NCBI RefSeq assembly: GCF_000003605.2
Contig: NW_003141196.1
Span: 1-20,378 of the forward strand
DNA length: 20,378 nucleotides
Source: Saccoglossus kowalevskii
Lineage: Eukaryota; Hemichordata; Enteropneusta; Harrimaniidae
Direction of reading: 5' to 3'
Positions 9,777 through 19,568 of the stretch are shown here, piece after piece. How positions within the stretch are numbered: position 1 is the first letter of the stretch; every line of letters begins with the position of its first letter. Position numbers and translations under genes: made by a program. The notes under the pieces are model-generated. The model had not been told where the DNA came from. It saw only the letters and a list, made by a program, of their open reading frames with translations, and did no database searches.

Positions 9777-11599
9777 CGCCATATATCTTTTTGTAAGTGG
9801 TCGATATTATTGGTAAAGGTGTGCCATACATCATTTGGTAAGTGCTTCTAAAGTGGTCGATATTATTGTTAAGGGTGTGCCATACATCATTTGGTAAGTG
9901 GTTACAAGGTGGTCGATATTATTGGTAAAGGAGCGCTATACATCATTTGGTAAGTGGTTACAAGGTGGTCGATATTATTGGTAAAGGTGTGCCATACATC
10001 ATTTGGTAAGTGGTTATAAGGTGGTCGATATTATTGGTAAAGGTGTTATACATAATTTGGTAAGTGGTTATAAGGTGGTCGATATTATTGGTAAAGGTGT
10101 GCCACACATGATTTGGTAAGTGCTTATAAGGTGGTCAATATTATTGGTAAAGGTGTTATACTTCATTTGGTAAGTGGCTATAAGGTGGTCGATATTATTG
10201 TTAAGGGTGTGCCATACATCATTTGGTAAGTGGTTATAAGGTGGTCGATATTATTGATAAAGGTGCGCCATACATCATTTGGTAAGTGCTTATAAGGTGG
10301 TCGATATTATTGGTAAAGGTGTGCCATACATTATTTGGTGAGTGGTTATAAGGTGGTCAATATTAATGGTAAAGGTGCGCCATACATCATTTGGTAAGTG
10401 CTTATAAGGTGGTCGATATTATTGGCAAGGGTGCACCATACATCATTTGGTAAGTGGTTATAAGGAGGTCAATATTATTGGTAATGGTGGGCCATACATC
10501 ATTTGGTAAGTGGTCGATATTATTGTTAAGGGTGTGCCATACATCATTTGGTAAGTAGTTATAAGGTGGTCGATATTATTGGTAAAGGTGCGCCATACAC
10601 CATTTGGTAAGTGGTTATCAGGTGGTCAATATTATTGGTAAGGGTGCACCATACATCATTTGGTAAGTGCTAATAAGGTGGTCAATATTATTGGTAAATG
10701 TGCGACATGCATCATTTGGTAAGTAGTTATAAGGTGGTAGATATTATTGGTAAAGGTGCACCATACATCATTTGGTAAGTGCTTATAAGGTGGTCGATAA
10801 TATTGGTAAAGGTGTGCCATACACCATTTGGTAAGTGTTTATAAGGTGGGCGATATTATTGGTAAAGGTGAGCCACACATGATTTGGTAAGTGGTTATCA
10901 GGTGGGCAATATTATTGGTAAAGGTTCGCCAGACATCATTTGGTAAGTGGTTATAAGGTGGTCGATATTATTGGTAAAGGTGTGCCATACATCATTTGGT
11001 AAGTGCTTATAAGGCGGTCGATATTATTGGTGAAGGTGCGCCACACATCATTTGGTAAGTGCGTATAAACTGGTCAATATTATTGGTAAAGGTGCGCCAC
11101 ACATGATTTGGTAAGTGGTTACAAGGTGGTCGATATTATTAGTAAAGGTGCGCCATACATCATTTGGTAAGTGGTCGATATTATTGGTAAAGGTGTGCCA
11201 TACATCATTTGGTAAGTGCTTCTAAAGTGGTCGATATTATTGTTAAGGGTGTGCCATACATCATTTGGTAAGTGGTTATAAGGTGGTCGATATTATTGGT
11301 AAAGGTGCGCCATACATCATTTGGTAAGTGCTTATAAGGTGGTCGATATTATTGGTAAAGGTGTGCCATACATCATTTGGTAAGTGGTTAAAAGGTGCTC
11401 AATATTATTGGTGAAGGTGTGCCATACATCATTTGGTAAGTGGTCAATATTATTGGTAAAGGTGTGCCATACATCATTTTGTAAGTGGTTACAAGGTGGT
11501 CAATATTATTGGTAAATGTGCGCCATACATCATTTGGTAAGTGCTTATAAGGTGGTCGATATTATTGGTAAAGGTATGCCATACATCATTTGGTAAGTG
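9732..11599. repeat. B-type tract, copy of 2389-4200
   Basis: Offset is 7343 from 9732 to about 10909 and 7399 afterwards because of one extra 56-bp monomer. Short monomers at 9784, 10497, 11158 and 11427 correspond to 2441, 3154, 3759 and 4028. Small private changes include GGTAGATATT near 10737, where the other copy has GGTCGATATT, and GGTGTGCC near 11417 instead of GGTGCGCC. It overlaps the previous tract by about 45 bp, where both templates are the same. Confidence 0.87.
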
Positions 11600-12087
11600 G
11601 TTATCAGGTGGTCAATATTATTGGTAAGGGTGCACCATACATCATTTGGTAAGTGCTAATAAGGTGGTCAATATTATTGGTAAATGTGCGACATGCATCA
11701 TTTGGTAAGTAGTTATAAGGTGGTCGATATTATTGGTAAAGGTGCGCCATACATCATTTGGTAAGTGCTTATAAGGTGGTCGATATTATTGGTAAAGGTG
11801 TACCACACATCATTTGGTAAGTGCGTATAGGGTGGTCAATATTATTGGTAAAGGTGCGCCACACATCATTTGGTAAGTGCGTATAAACTGGTCAATATTA
11901 TTGTTAAGGGTGTGCCATACATCATTTGGTAAGTGGTTACAAGGTGGTCGATATTATTGGTAAAGGTGCGCTATACATCATTTGGTAAGTGCTTATAAGG
12001 TGGTCGATATTATTGGTAAAGGTGTGCCACACATCATTTGGTAAGTGGTTACAAGGTGGTCGATATTATTAGTAAAGGTGTGCCATA
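11600..12087. repeat. Patchwork of short B-type segments
   Basis: About 490 bp assembled from pieces seen elsewhere in other orders. From 11600 to about 11740 it repeats the GTTATCAG, GTGCTAATAAGG, TGCGACATGC and GTAGTTATAAGG series found at 3268-3400 and 10611-10735. It then joins the CTTATAAG, GGTGTACCACAC, CGTATAGG and CGTATAAAC series found at 4250-4390. From about 11990 it follows the series before 5234. Rapid template changes over only a few monomers suggest repeated small exchanges. Confidence 0.75.
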
Positions 12088-14440
12088 CATCATGTGGTAA
12101 GTGGTCGATATTATTGGTAAAGGTGTGCCATACATCATTTGGTAAGTGCTTCTAAAGTGGTCGATATTATTGTTAAGGGTGTGCCACACATCATTTGGTA
12201 AGTGCGTATAAACTGGTCAATATTATTGGTAAAAGTGCGCCACACATGATTTGGTAAGTGGTTACAAGGTGGTCGATATTATTGGTGAAGGTGCGCCACA
12301 CATCACTTGGTAAGTGCGTATAGGGTGGTCGATATTATTAGTAAAGGTGCGCCACACATGATTTGGTAAGTGGTTACAAGGTGGTCGATATTATTGGTGA
12401 AGGTGCGCCACACATCATTTGGTAAGTGCGTATAGGGTGGTCGATATTATTAGTAAAGGTGCGCCACACATGATTTGGTATGTGCGTATAGGGTGGTTAA
12501 TATTATTGGTAAAGGTGCGCCACACATCATTTGGTAAGTGCGTATGGGGTGGTTAATATTATTGGTAAAGGTGCGCCACACATCATTTGGTAAGTGCGTA
12601 TGGGGTGGTCAATATTATTGGTAAAGGTGTGCCACACATCATTTGGTAAGTGGTTACAAGGTGGTCGATATTATTGGTGAAGGTGCGCCACACATCACTT
12701 GGTAAGTGCGTATAGGGTTGTCGATATTATTAGTAAAGGTGCGCCACACATGATTTGGTAAGTGGTTACAAGGTGGTCGATATTATTGGTGAAGGTGCGC
12801 CACACATCATTTGGTAAGTGCGTATAGGGTGGTCGATATTATTAGTAAAGGTGCCCCACACATGATTTGGTATGTGCGTATAGGGTGGTTAATATTATTG
12901 GTAAAGGTGCGCCACACATCATTTGGTAAGTGCGTATGGGGTGGTTAATATTATTGGTAAAGGTGCGCCACACATCATTTGGTAAGTGCGTATGGGGTGG
13001 TCAATATTATTGGTAAAGGTGTGCCACACATCATTTGGTAAGTGCGTATAGGGTGGTCAATATTATTGGTAAAGGTGCGCCACACATCATGTGGTAAGTG
13101 GTCGATATTATTGGTAAAGGTGTGCCATACATCATTTGGTAAGTGCTTCTAAAGTGGTCGATATTATTGTTAAGGGTGTGCCACACATCATTTGGTAAGT
13201 GCGTATAAACTGGTCAATATTATTGGTAAAAGTGCGCTACACATGATTTGGTAAGTGGTTACAAGGTGGTCGATATTATTGGTGAAGGTGCGCCACACAT
13301 CACTTGGTAAGTGCGTATAGGGTGGTCGATATTATTAGTAAAGGTGCGCCACACATGATTTGGTAAGTGGTTACAAGGTGGTCGATATTATTGGTGAAGG
13401 TGCGCCACACATCATTTGGTAAGTGCGTATAGGGTGGTCGATATTATTAGTAAAGGTGCGCCACACATGATTTGGTATGTGCGTATAGGGTGGTTAATAT
13501 TATTGGTAAAGGTGCGCCACACATCATTTGGTAAGTGCGTATGGGGTGGTTAATATTATTGGTAAAGGTGCGCCACACATCATTTGGTAAGTGCGTATGG
13601 GGTGGTCAATATTATTGGTAAAGGTGTGCCACACATCATTTGGTAAGTGGTTACAAGGTGGTCGATATTATTGGTGAAGGTGCGCCACACATCACTTGGT
13701 AAGTGCGTATAGGGTTGTCGATATTATTAGTAAAGGTGCGCCACACATGATTTGGTAAGTGGTTACAAGGTGGTCGATATTATTATTGAAGGTGCGCCAC
13801 ACATCATTTGGTAAGTGCGTATAGGGTGGTCGATATTATTAGTAAAGGTGCACCACACATGATTTGGTATGTGCGTATAGAGTGGTTAATATTATTGGTA
13901 AAGGTGCGCCACACATCATTTGGTAAGTGCGTATGGGGAGGTTAATATTATTGGTAAAGGTGCGCCACACATCATTTGGTAAGTGCGTATGGGGTGGTCA
14001 ATATTATTGGTAAAGGTGTGCCACACATCATTTGGTAAGTGCGTATAGGGTGGTCAATATTATTGGTAAAGGTGCGCCACACATCATGTGGTAAGTGGTC
14101 GATATTATTGGTAAAGGTGTGCCATACATCATTTGGTAAGTGCTTCTAAAGTGGTCGATATTATTGTTAAGGGTGTGCCACACATCATTTGGTAAGTGCG
14201 TATAAACTGGTCAATATTATTGGTAAAAGTGCGCCACACATGATTTGGTAAGTGGTTACAAGGTGGTCGATATTATTGGTGAAGGTGCGCCACACATCAC
14301 TTGGTAAGTGCGTATAGGGTGGTCGATATTATTAGTAAAGGTGCGCCACACATGATTTGGTAAGTGGTTACAAGTGGTCGATATTATTGGTGAAGTGCGC
14401 CACACATCATTTGGTAAGTGTCGATAGGGTGGTCGATATT
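12088..14440. repeat. A-type satellite block, third and longest copy
   Basis: Two full 997-bp units are framed by short monomers at 12088, 13085 and 14082. From 12357 it is a near-identical copy of the window start (offset 12356). This is confirmed by the rare GGTGCCCC at 494 and 12850, by GATATTATTATTGAAGG at 1418 and 13776, and by GTATAGAGTGG at 1516 and 13874. This copy keeps the CG dinucleotide lost near 1346, so the offset becomes 12358 beyond that point. Private changes include GGGGAGG near 13936 and GGTGCGCTACAC-type changes near 13236. The right end, beyond about 14370, contains a run of small indels. Confidence 0.87.
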
Positions 14441-14505
14441 ATTAGTAAAGGTGTGCCATACATGATTTTGTAAGTGGTTACAAGGTGGTCAATATTATTG
14501 TAAAG
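14370..14505. other. Indel cluster at an A/B junction
   Basis: Four anomalies fall within about 130 bp: CAAGTGG for CAAGGTGG (14371), GAAGTGCG for GAAGGTGCG (near 14392), GTGTCGATAGG for GTGCGTATAGG (near 14418) and ATTATTGTAAAGG for ATTATTGGTAAAGG (near 14495). Three are single-base losses from GG. Such losses are very rare in the rest of the window. They fall exactly where the array switches from the 2.0-kb template to the 5.0-kb template. Either a low-accuracy sequence patch joins two contigs or reads here, or a real breakpoint accumulated small lesions. I favour an artefact but cannot prove it. Confidence 0.65.
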
Positions 14506-15680
14506 GTGCGCCATACATCATTTGGTAAGTGGTTACAAGGTGGTCAATATTATTGGTAAAGGTGCGCCATACATCATTTGGTAAGTGCTTATAAGGTGGT
14601 CGATATTATTGGTAAAGGTGTGCCACACATCATTTGGTAAGTGGTTACAAGGTGGTCGATATTATTAGTAAAGGTGTGCCATATATCATGTGGTAAGTGG
14701 TCGATATTATTGGTAAAGGTGTGCCATACATCATTTGGTAAGTGCTTCTAAAGTGGTCGATATTATTGTTAAGGGTGTGCCACACATCATTTGGTAAGTG
14801 CGTATAAACTGGTCAATATTATTGGTAAAAGTGCGCCACACATGATTTGGTAAGTGGTTACAAGGTGGTCGATATTATTGGTGAAGGTGCGCCACACATC
14901 ACTTGGTAAGTGCGTATAGGGTGGTCGATATTATTAGTAAAGGTGCGCCACACATGATTTGGTAAGTGGTTACAAGGTGGTCGATATTATTGGTGAAGGT
15001 ACGCCACACATCATTTGGTAAGTGCGTATAGGTTGGTCGATATTATTAGTAAAGGTGCGCCACACATGATTTGGTATGTGCGTATAGGGTGGTTAATATT
15101 ATTGGTAAAGGTGCGCCACACATCATTTGGTAAGTGCGTATGGGGTGGTGAATATTATTGGTAAAGGTGCGCCACACATCATTTGGTAAGTGCGTATGGG
15201 GTGGTCAATATTATTGGTAAAGGTGTGCCACACATCATTTGGTAAGTGGTTACAAGGTGGTCGATATTATTGGTGAAGGTGCGCCACACATCACTTGGTA
15301 AGTGCGTATAGGGTTGTCGATATTATTAGTAAAGGTGCGCCACACATGATTTGGTAAGTGGTTACAAGGTGGTTGATATTATTGGTGAAGGTGCGCCACA
15401 CATCATTTGGTAAGTGCGTATAGGGTGGTCGATATTATTAGTAAAGGTGCACCACACATGATTTGGTATGTGCGTATAGGGTGGTTAATATTATTGGTAA
15501 AGGTGCGCCACACATCATTTGGTAAGTGCGTATGGGGTGGTTAATATTATTGGTAAAGGTGCGCCACACATCATTTGGTAAGTGCGTATGGGGTGGTCAA
15601 TATTATTGGTAAAGGTGTGCCACACATCATTTGGTAAGTGCGTATAGGGTGGGTCAATATTATTGGTAAAGGTGCGCCAC
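14450..15680. repeat. Tract copied from 5000-6230
   Basis: About 1.23 kb matches 5000-6230 at a constant offset of 9450 from 14510 onward. Private markers shared only by these two copies are ATATATCATGTGG (5231 and 14681), GGTACGCC (5549 and 14999), GGTTGGTCG (5581 and 15031) and GGTTGATATT (5921 and 15371). The few differences seen include GTGGTGAATATT near 15147 for GTGGTTAATATT and an extra G in GGTGGGTCAAT near 15650. It contains the end of a B-type block and one full 18-monomer A-type unit between short monomers 14684 and 15682. Confidence 0.87.
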
Positions 15681-15715
15681 ACATCATGTGGTTATAAGTG
15701 GTCGATATTATTGGT
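15640..15715. other. Second junction with local indels
   Basis: GTGGGTCAATATT near 15649 carries one extra G. The short monomer at 15682 has 3 extra bases (GTGGTTATAAGTGG instead of GTGGTAAGTGG), making it 48 bp. Immediately afterwards the sequence leaves the 5.0-6.2-kb template and continues as the CTTATAAGGCGG series otherwise seen at 3611, 11010 and 18710. The shifted frames also explain a 71-codon minus-strand open frame spanning this point (15571-15786), which is not a gene. Confidence 0.65.
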
Positions 15716-16502
15716 AAAGGTGTGCCATACATCATTTGGTAAGTGCTTATAAGGCGGTCGATATTATTGGTGAAGGTGCGCCACACATCATTTGGTAAGT
15801 GCGTATAAACTGGTCAATATTATTGGTAAAGGTGCGCCACACATGATTTGGTAAGTGGTTACAAGGTGGTCGATATTATTAGTAAAGGTGCGCCATACAT
15901 CATTTGGTAAGTGGTCGATATTATTGGTAAAGGTGTGCCATACATCATTTGGTAAGTGCTTCTAAAGTGGTCGATATTATTGTTAAGGGTGTGCCATACA
16001 TCATTTGGTAAGTGGTTATAAGGTGGTCGATATTATTGGTAAAGGTGCGCCATACATCATTTGGTAAGTGCTTATAAGGTGGTCGATATTATTGGTAAAG
16101 GTGTGCCATACATCATTTGGTAAGTGGTTATTAGGTGGTCAATATTATTGGTGAAGGTGCGCCATACATCATTTGGTAAGTGCTTATAAGGTGGTCGATA
16201 TTATTGGTAAAGGTATGCCATACATCATTTGGTAAGTGGTTACAAGGTGGTCAATATTATTGGTAAAGGTGCGCCATACATCATTTGGTAAGTGCTTATA
16301 AGGTGGTCGATATTATTGGTAAAGGTGTGCCACACATCATTTGGTAAGTGCGTATAGGGTGGTCAATATTATTGGTAAAGGTGCGCCACACATCATTTGG
16401 TAAGTGCGTATAAACTGGTCAATATTATTGGTAAAAGTGCGCCACACATGATTTGGTAAGTGGTTACAAGGTGGTCGATATTATTAGTAAAGGTGCGCCA
16501 TA
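15715..16502. repeat. B-type mixed segment
   Basis: This begins with the AAGGCGGTCG monomer (15751), which matches 18716 at an offset of 2965 up to about 16160. Two monomers (56 + 45 bp) present near 19130-19230 are missing here, so the offset becomes 3066 for the remainder. Monomers include GGTTATTAGG (near 16126), the GGTATGCC variant (near 16212) and A-like CGTATAGG and CGTATAAAC members before the short monomer at 16503. A short monomer also lies at 15898. Confidence 0.8.
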
Positions 16503-17312
16503 CATCATGTGGTAAGTGGTCGATATTATTGGTAAAGGTGTGCCATACATCATTTGGTAAGTGCTTCTAAAGTGGTCGATATTATTGTTAAGGGTGTGCC
16601 ACACATCATTTGGTAAGTGCGTATAAACTGGTCAATATTATTGGTAAAAGTGCGCCACACATGATTTGGTAAGTGGTTACAAGGTGGTCGATATTATTGG
16701 TGAAGGTGCGCCACACATCACTTGGTAAGTGCGTATAGGGTGGTCGATATTATTAGTAAAGGTGCGGCACACATGATTTGGTAAGTGGTTACAAGGTGGT
16801 CGATATTAATGGTGAAGGTGCGCCACACATCATTTGGTAAGTGCGTATAGGGTGGTCGATATTATTAGTAAAGGTGCGCCACACATGATTTGGTATGTGC
16901 GTATAGGGTGGTTAATATTATTGGTAAAGGTGCGCCACACATCATTTGGTAAGTGCGTATGGGGTGGTCAATATTATTGGTAAAGGTGCGCCACACATGA
17001 TTTGGTAAGTGAGTATAGGGTGGTAAATATTATTGGTAAAGGTGCGCCACACATCATTTGGTAAGTGCGTATAGGGTGGTCAATATTATTGGTAAAGGTG
17101 TGCCACACATCATTTGGTAAGTGCGTATAAACTGGTCAATATTATTGGTAAATGTGCGCCACACATGATTTGGTAAGTGGTTACAAGGTGGTCGATATTA
17201 TTAGTAAAGGTGCGCCATATATCATTTTGTAAGTGGTCGATATTATTGGTAAAGGTGTGCCATACATCATTTGGTAAGTGCTTCTAAAGTGGTCGATATT
17301 ATTGTTAAGGGT
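16180..17312. repeat. 1.13-kb tract repeated at 19246-20378 (offset 3066)
   Basis: Matching markers are GGTATGCC (16212 and 19278), the short monomers 16503 and 19569, GTGAGTATAGG (17009 and 20075) and the short monomers 17220 and 20286. Differences are few, for example GGTGTGCCACAC near 16325 versus GGTGTACCACAC near 19391, and ATCATTTTG versus ATCTTTTTG near 17222 and 20288. Because the window ends inside the second copy, the true length of the duplication is unknown. It indicates a large period of about 3.07 kb at the right end of the window. Confidence 0.85.
16503..17219. repeat. A-type block, shortened copy
   Basis: Starts with the 45-bp monomer and follows the A-type order but contains less than one 997-bp unit. 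After the GGTATGTG monomer it goes straight to CGTATGGG/GGTCAAT and the GTGAGTATAGG monomer (17009), as in 1724-2440 (offset 14779). Private changes are GGTGCGGCAC near 16765, AATATTAATGG in an A-type monomer near 16804, and GGTGGTAAATATT near 17020. It ends where CATA-ending monomers resume at 17220. Confidence 0.82.
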
Positions 17313-19568
17313 GTGCCATACATCATTTGGTAAGTGGTTACAAGGTGGTCGATATTATTGGTAAAGGTGCGCCATACATCATTTGGTAAGTGGTTACAAG
17401 GTGGTCGATATTATTGGTAAAGGTGTGCCATACATGATTTGGTAAGTGGTTATAAGGTGGTCGATATTATTGGTAAAGGTGTTATACATAATTTGGTAAG
17501 TGGTTATAAGGTGGTCGATATTATTGGTAAAGGTGTGCCACACATGATTTGGTAAGTGGTTATAAGGTGGTCGATATTATTGGTAAAGGTGTCCCATACA
17601 TCATTTGGTAAGTGCTTATAAGGTGGTCAATATTATTGGTAAAGGTGTTATACGTCATTTGGTAAGTGGTTATAAGGTGGTCGATATTATTGTTAAGGGT
17701 GTGCCATACATCATTTGGTAAGTGGTTATAAGGTGGTCGATATTATTGATAAAGGTGCGCCATACATCATTTGGTAAGTGCTTATAAGGTGGTCGATATT
17801 ATTGGTAAAGGTGTGCCATACATCATTTGATGAGTGGTTATAAGGTGGTCAATATTAATGGTAAAGGTGCGCCATACATCATTTGGTAAGTGGTCGATAT
17901 TATTGGTAAAGGTGTGCCATACATCATTTGGTAAGTGGTTACAAGGTGGTCAATATTATTGGTAAAGGTGTGCCATACATCATTTCGTAAGTGCTTATAA
18001 GGTGGTCGATATTATTGGTAAAGGTGTGCCATACATCATTTGGTAAGTGGTTATATGGTGGTCAATATTAATGGTAAAGGTGCGCCATACATCATTTGGT
18101 AAGTGCTTATAAGGTGGTCAATACTATTGGCAAGGGTGCACCATACATCATTTGGTAAGTGGTTATAAGGAGGTCAATATTATTGGTAATGGTGGGCCAT
18201 ACATCATTTGGTAAGTGGTCGATATTATTGTTAAGGGTGTGCCATACATCATTTGGTAAGTAGTTATAAGGTGGTCGATATTATTGGTAAAGGTGCGCCA
18301 TACACCATTTGGTAAGTGGTTATCAGGTGGTCAATATTATTGGTAAGGGTGCACTATACATCATTTGGTAAGTGCTAATAAGGTGGTCGATATTATTGGT
18401 AAATGTGCGACATGCATCATTTGGTAAGTAGTTATAAGGTGGTCGATATTATTGGTAAAGGTGCACCATACATCATTTGGTAAGTGCTTATAAGTTGGTC
18501 GATAATATTGGTAAAGGTGTGCCATACACCATTTGGTAAGTGTTTATAAGGTGGGCGATATTATTGGTAAAGGTGAGCCACACATGATTTGGTAAGTGGT
18601 TATCAGGTGGGCAATATTATTGGTAAAGGTTCGCCAGACATCATTTGGTAAGTGGTTATAAGGTGGTCGATATTATTGGTAAAGGTGTGCCATACATCAT
18701 TTGGTAAGTGCTTATAAGGCGGTCGATATTATTGGTGAAGATGCGCCACACATCATTTGGTAAGTGCGTATAAACTGGTCAATATTATTGGTAAAGGTGC
18801 GCCACACATGATTTGGTAAGTGGTTACAAGGTGGTCGATATTATTAGTAAAGGTGCGCCATACATCATTTGGTAAGTGGTCGATATTATTGGTAAAGGTG
18901 TGCCATACATCATTTGGTAAGTGCTTCTAAAGTGGTCGATATTATTGTTAAGGGTGTGCCATACATCATTTGGTAAGTGGTTATAAGGTGGTCGATATTA
19001 TTGGTAAAGGTGCGCCATACATCATTTGGTAAGTGCTTATAAGGTGGTCGATATTATTGGTAAAGGTGTGCCATACATCATTTGGTAAGTGGTTAAAAGG
19101 TGCTCAATATTATTGGTGAAGGTGCGCCATACATCATTTGGTAAGTGGTCGATATTATTGGTAAAGTTGTGCCATACATCATTTTGTAAGTGGTTACAAG
19201 GTGGTCAATATTATTGGTAAATGTGCGCCATACATCATTTGGTAAGTGCTTATAAGGTGGTCGATATTATTGGTAAAGGTATGCCATACATCATTTGGTA
19301 AGTGGTTACAAGGTGGTCAATATTATTGGTAAAGGTGCGCCATACATCATTTGGTAAGTGCTTATAAGGTGGTCGATATTATTGGTAAAGGTGTACCACA
19401 CATCATTTGGTAAGTGCGTATAGGGTGGTCAATATTATTGGTAAAGGTGCGCCACACATCATTTGGTAAGTGCGTATAAACTGGTCAATATTATTGGTAA
19501 AAGTGCGCCACACATGATTTGGTAAGTGGTTACAAGGTGGTCGATATTATTAGTAAAGGTGCGCCATA
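17220..19568. repeat. B-type block, third copy of the 2.4-5.2 kb tract
   Basis: The same rare variants appear in the same order as at 2441-4200 and 9784-11599: GGTGTTATACATAATTTGG (17479), AATATTAATGG, GCAAGGGTGCACC, GTAATGGTGGGCC (18187), GTTATCAGG, GTGCTAATAAGG, TGCGACATGC, GATAATATTGG, GTGAGCC, TTCGCCAGAC (18627) and AAGGCGG (18716). The spacing between short monomers 17220 and 18202 is 982 bp versus 713 bp in the other two copies. The excess of 269 bp equals four full monomers plus one 45-bp monomer; the extra short member is at 17877. The distance 18202-18863 (661 bp) matches 10497-11158 and exceeds 3154-3759 (605 bp) by one monomer. Confidence 0.83.

Noticed and set aside
15571-15786. 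Minus-strand open reading frame of 71 codons
   Set aside because: It is repeat-derived and spans the indel-bearing junction at 15650-15700, which shifts the frame past the usual stops. No domain, and no context expected of a gene.
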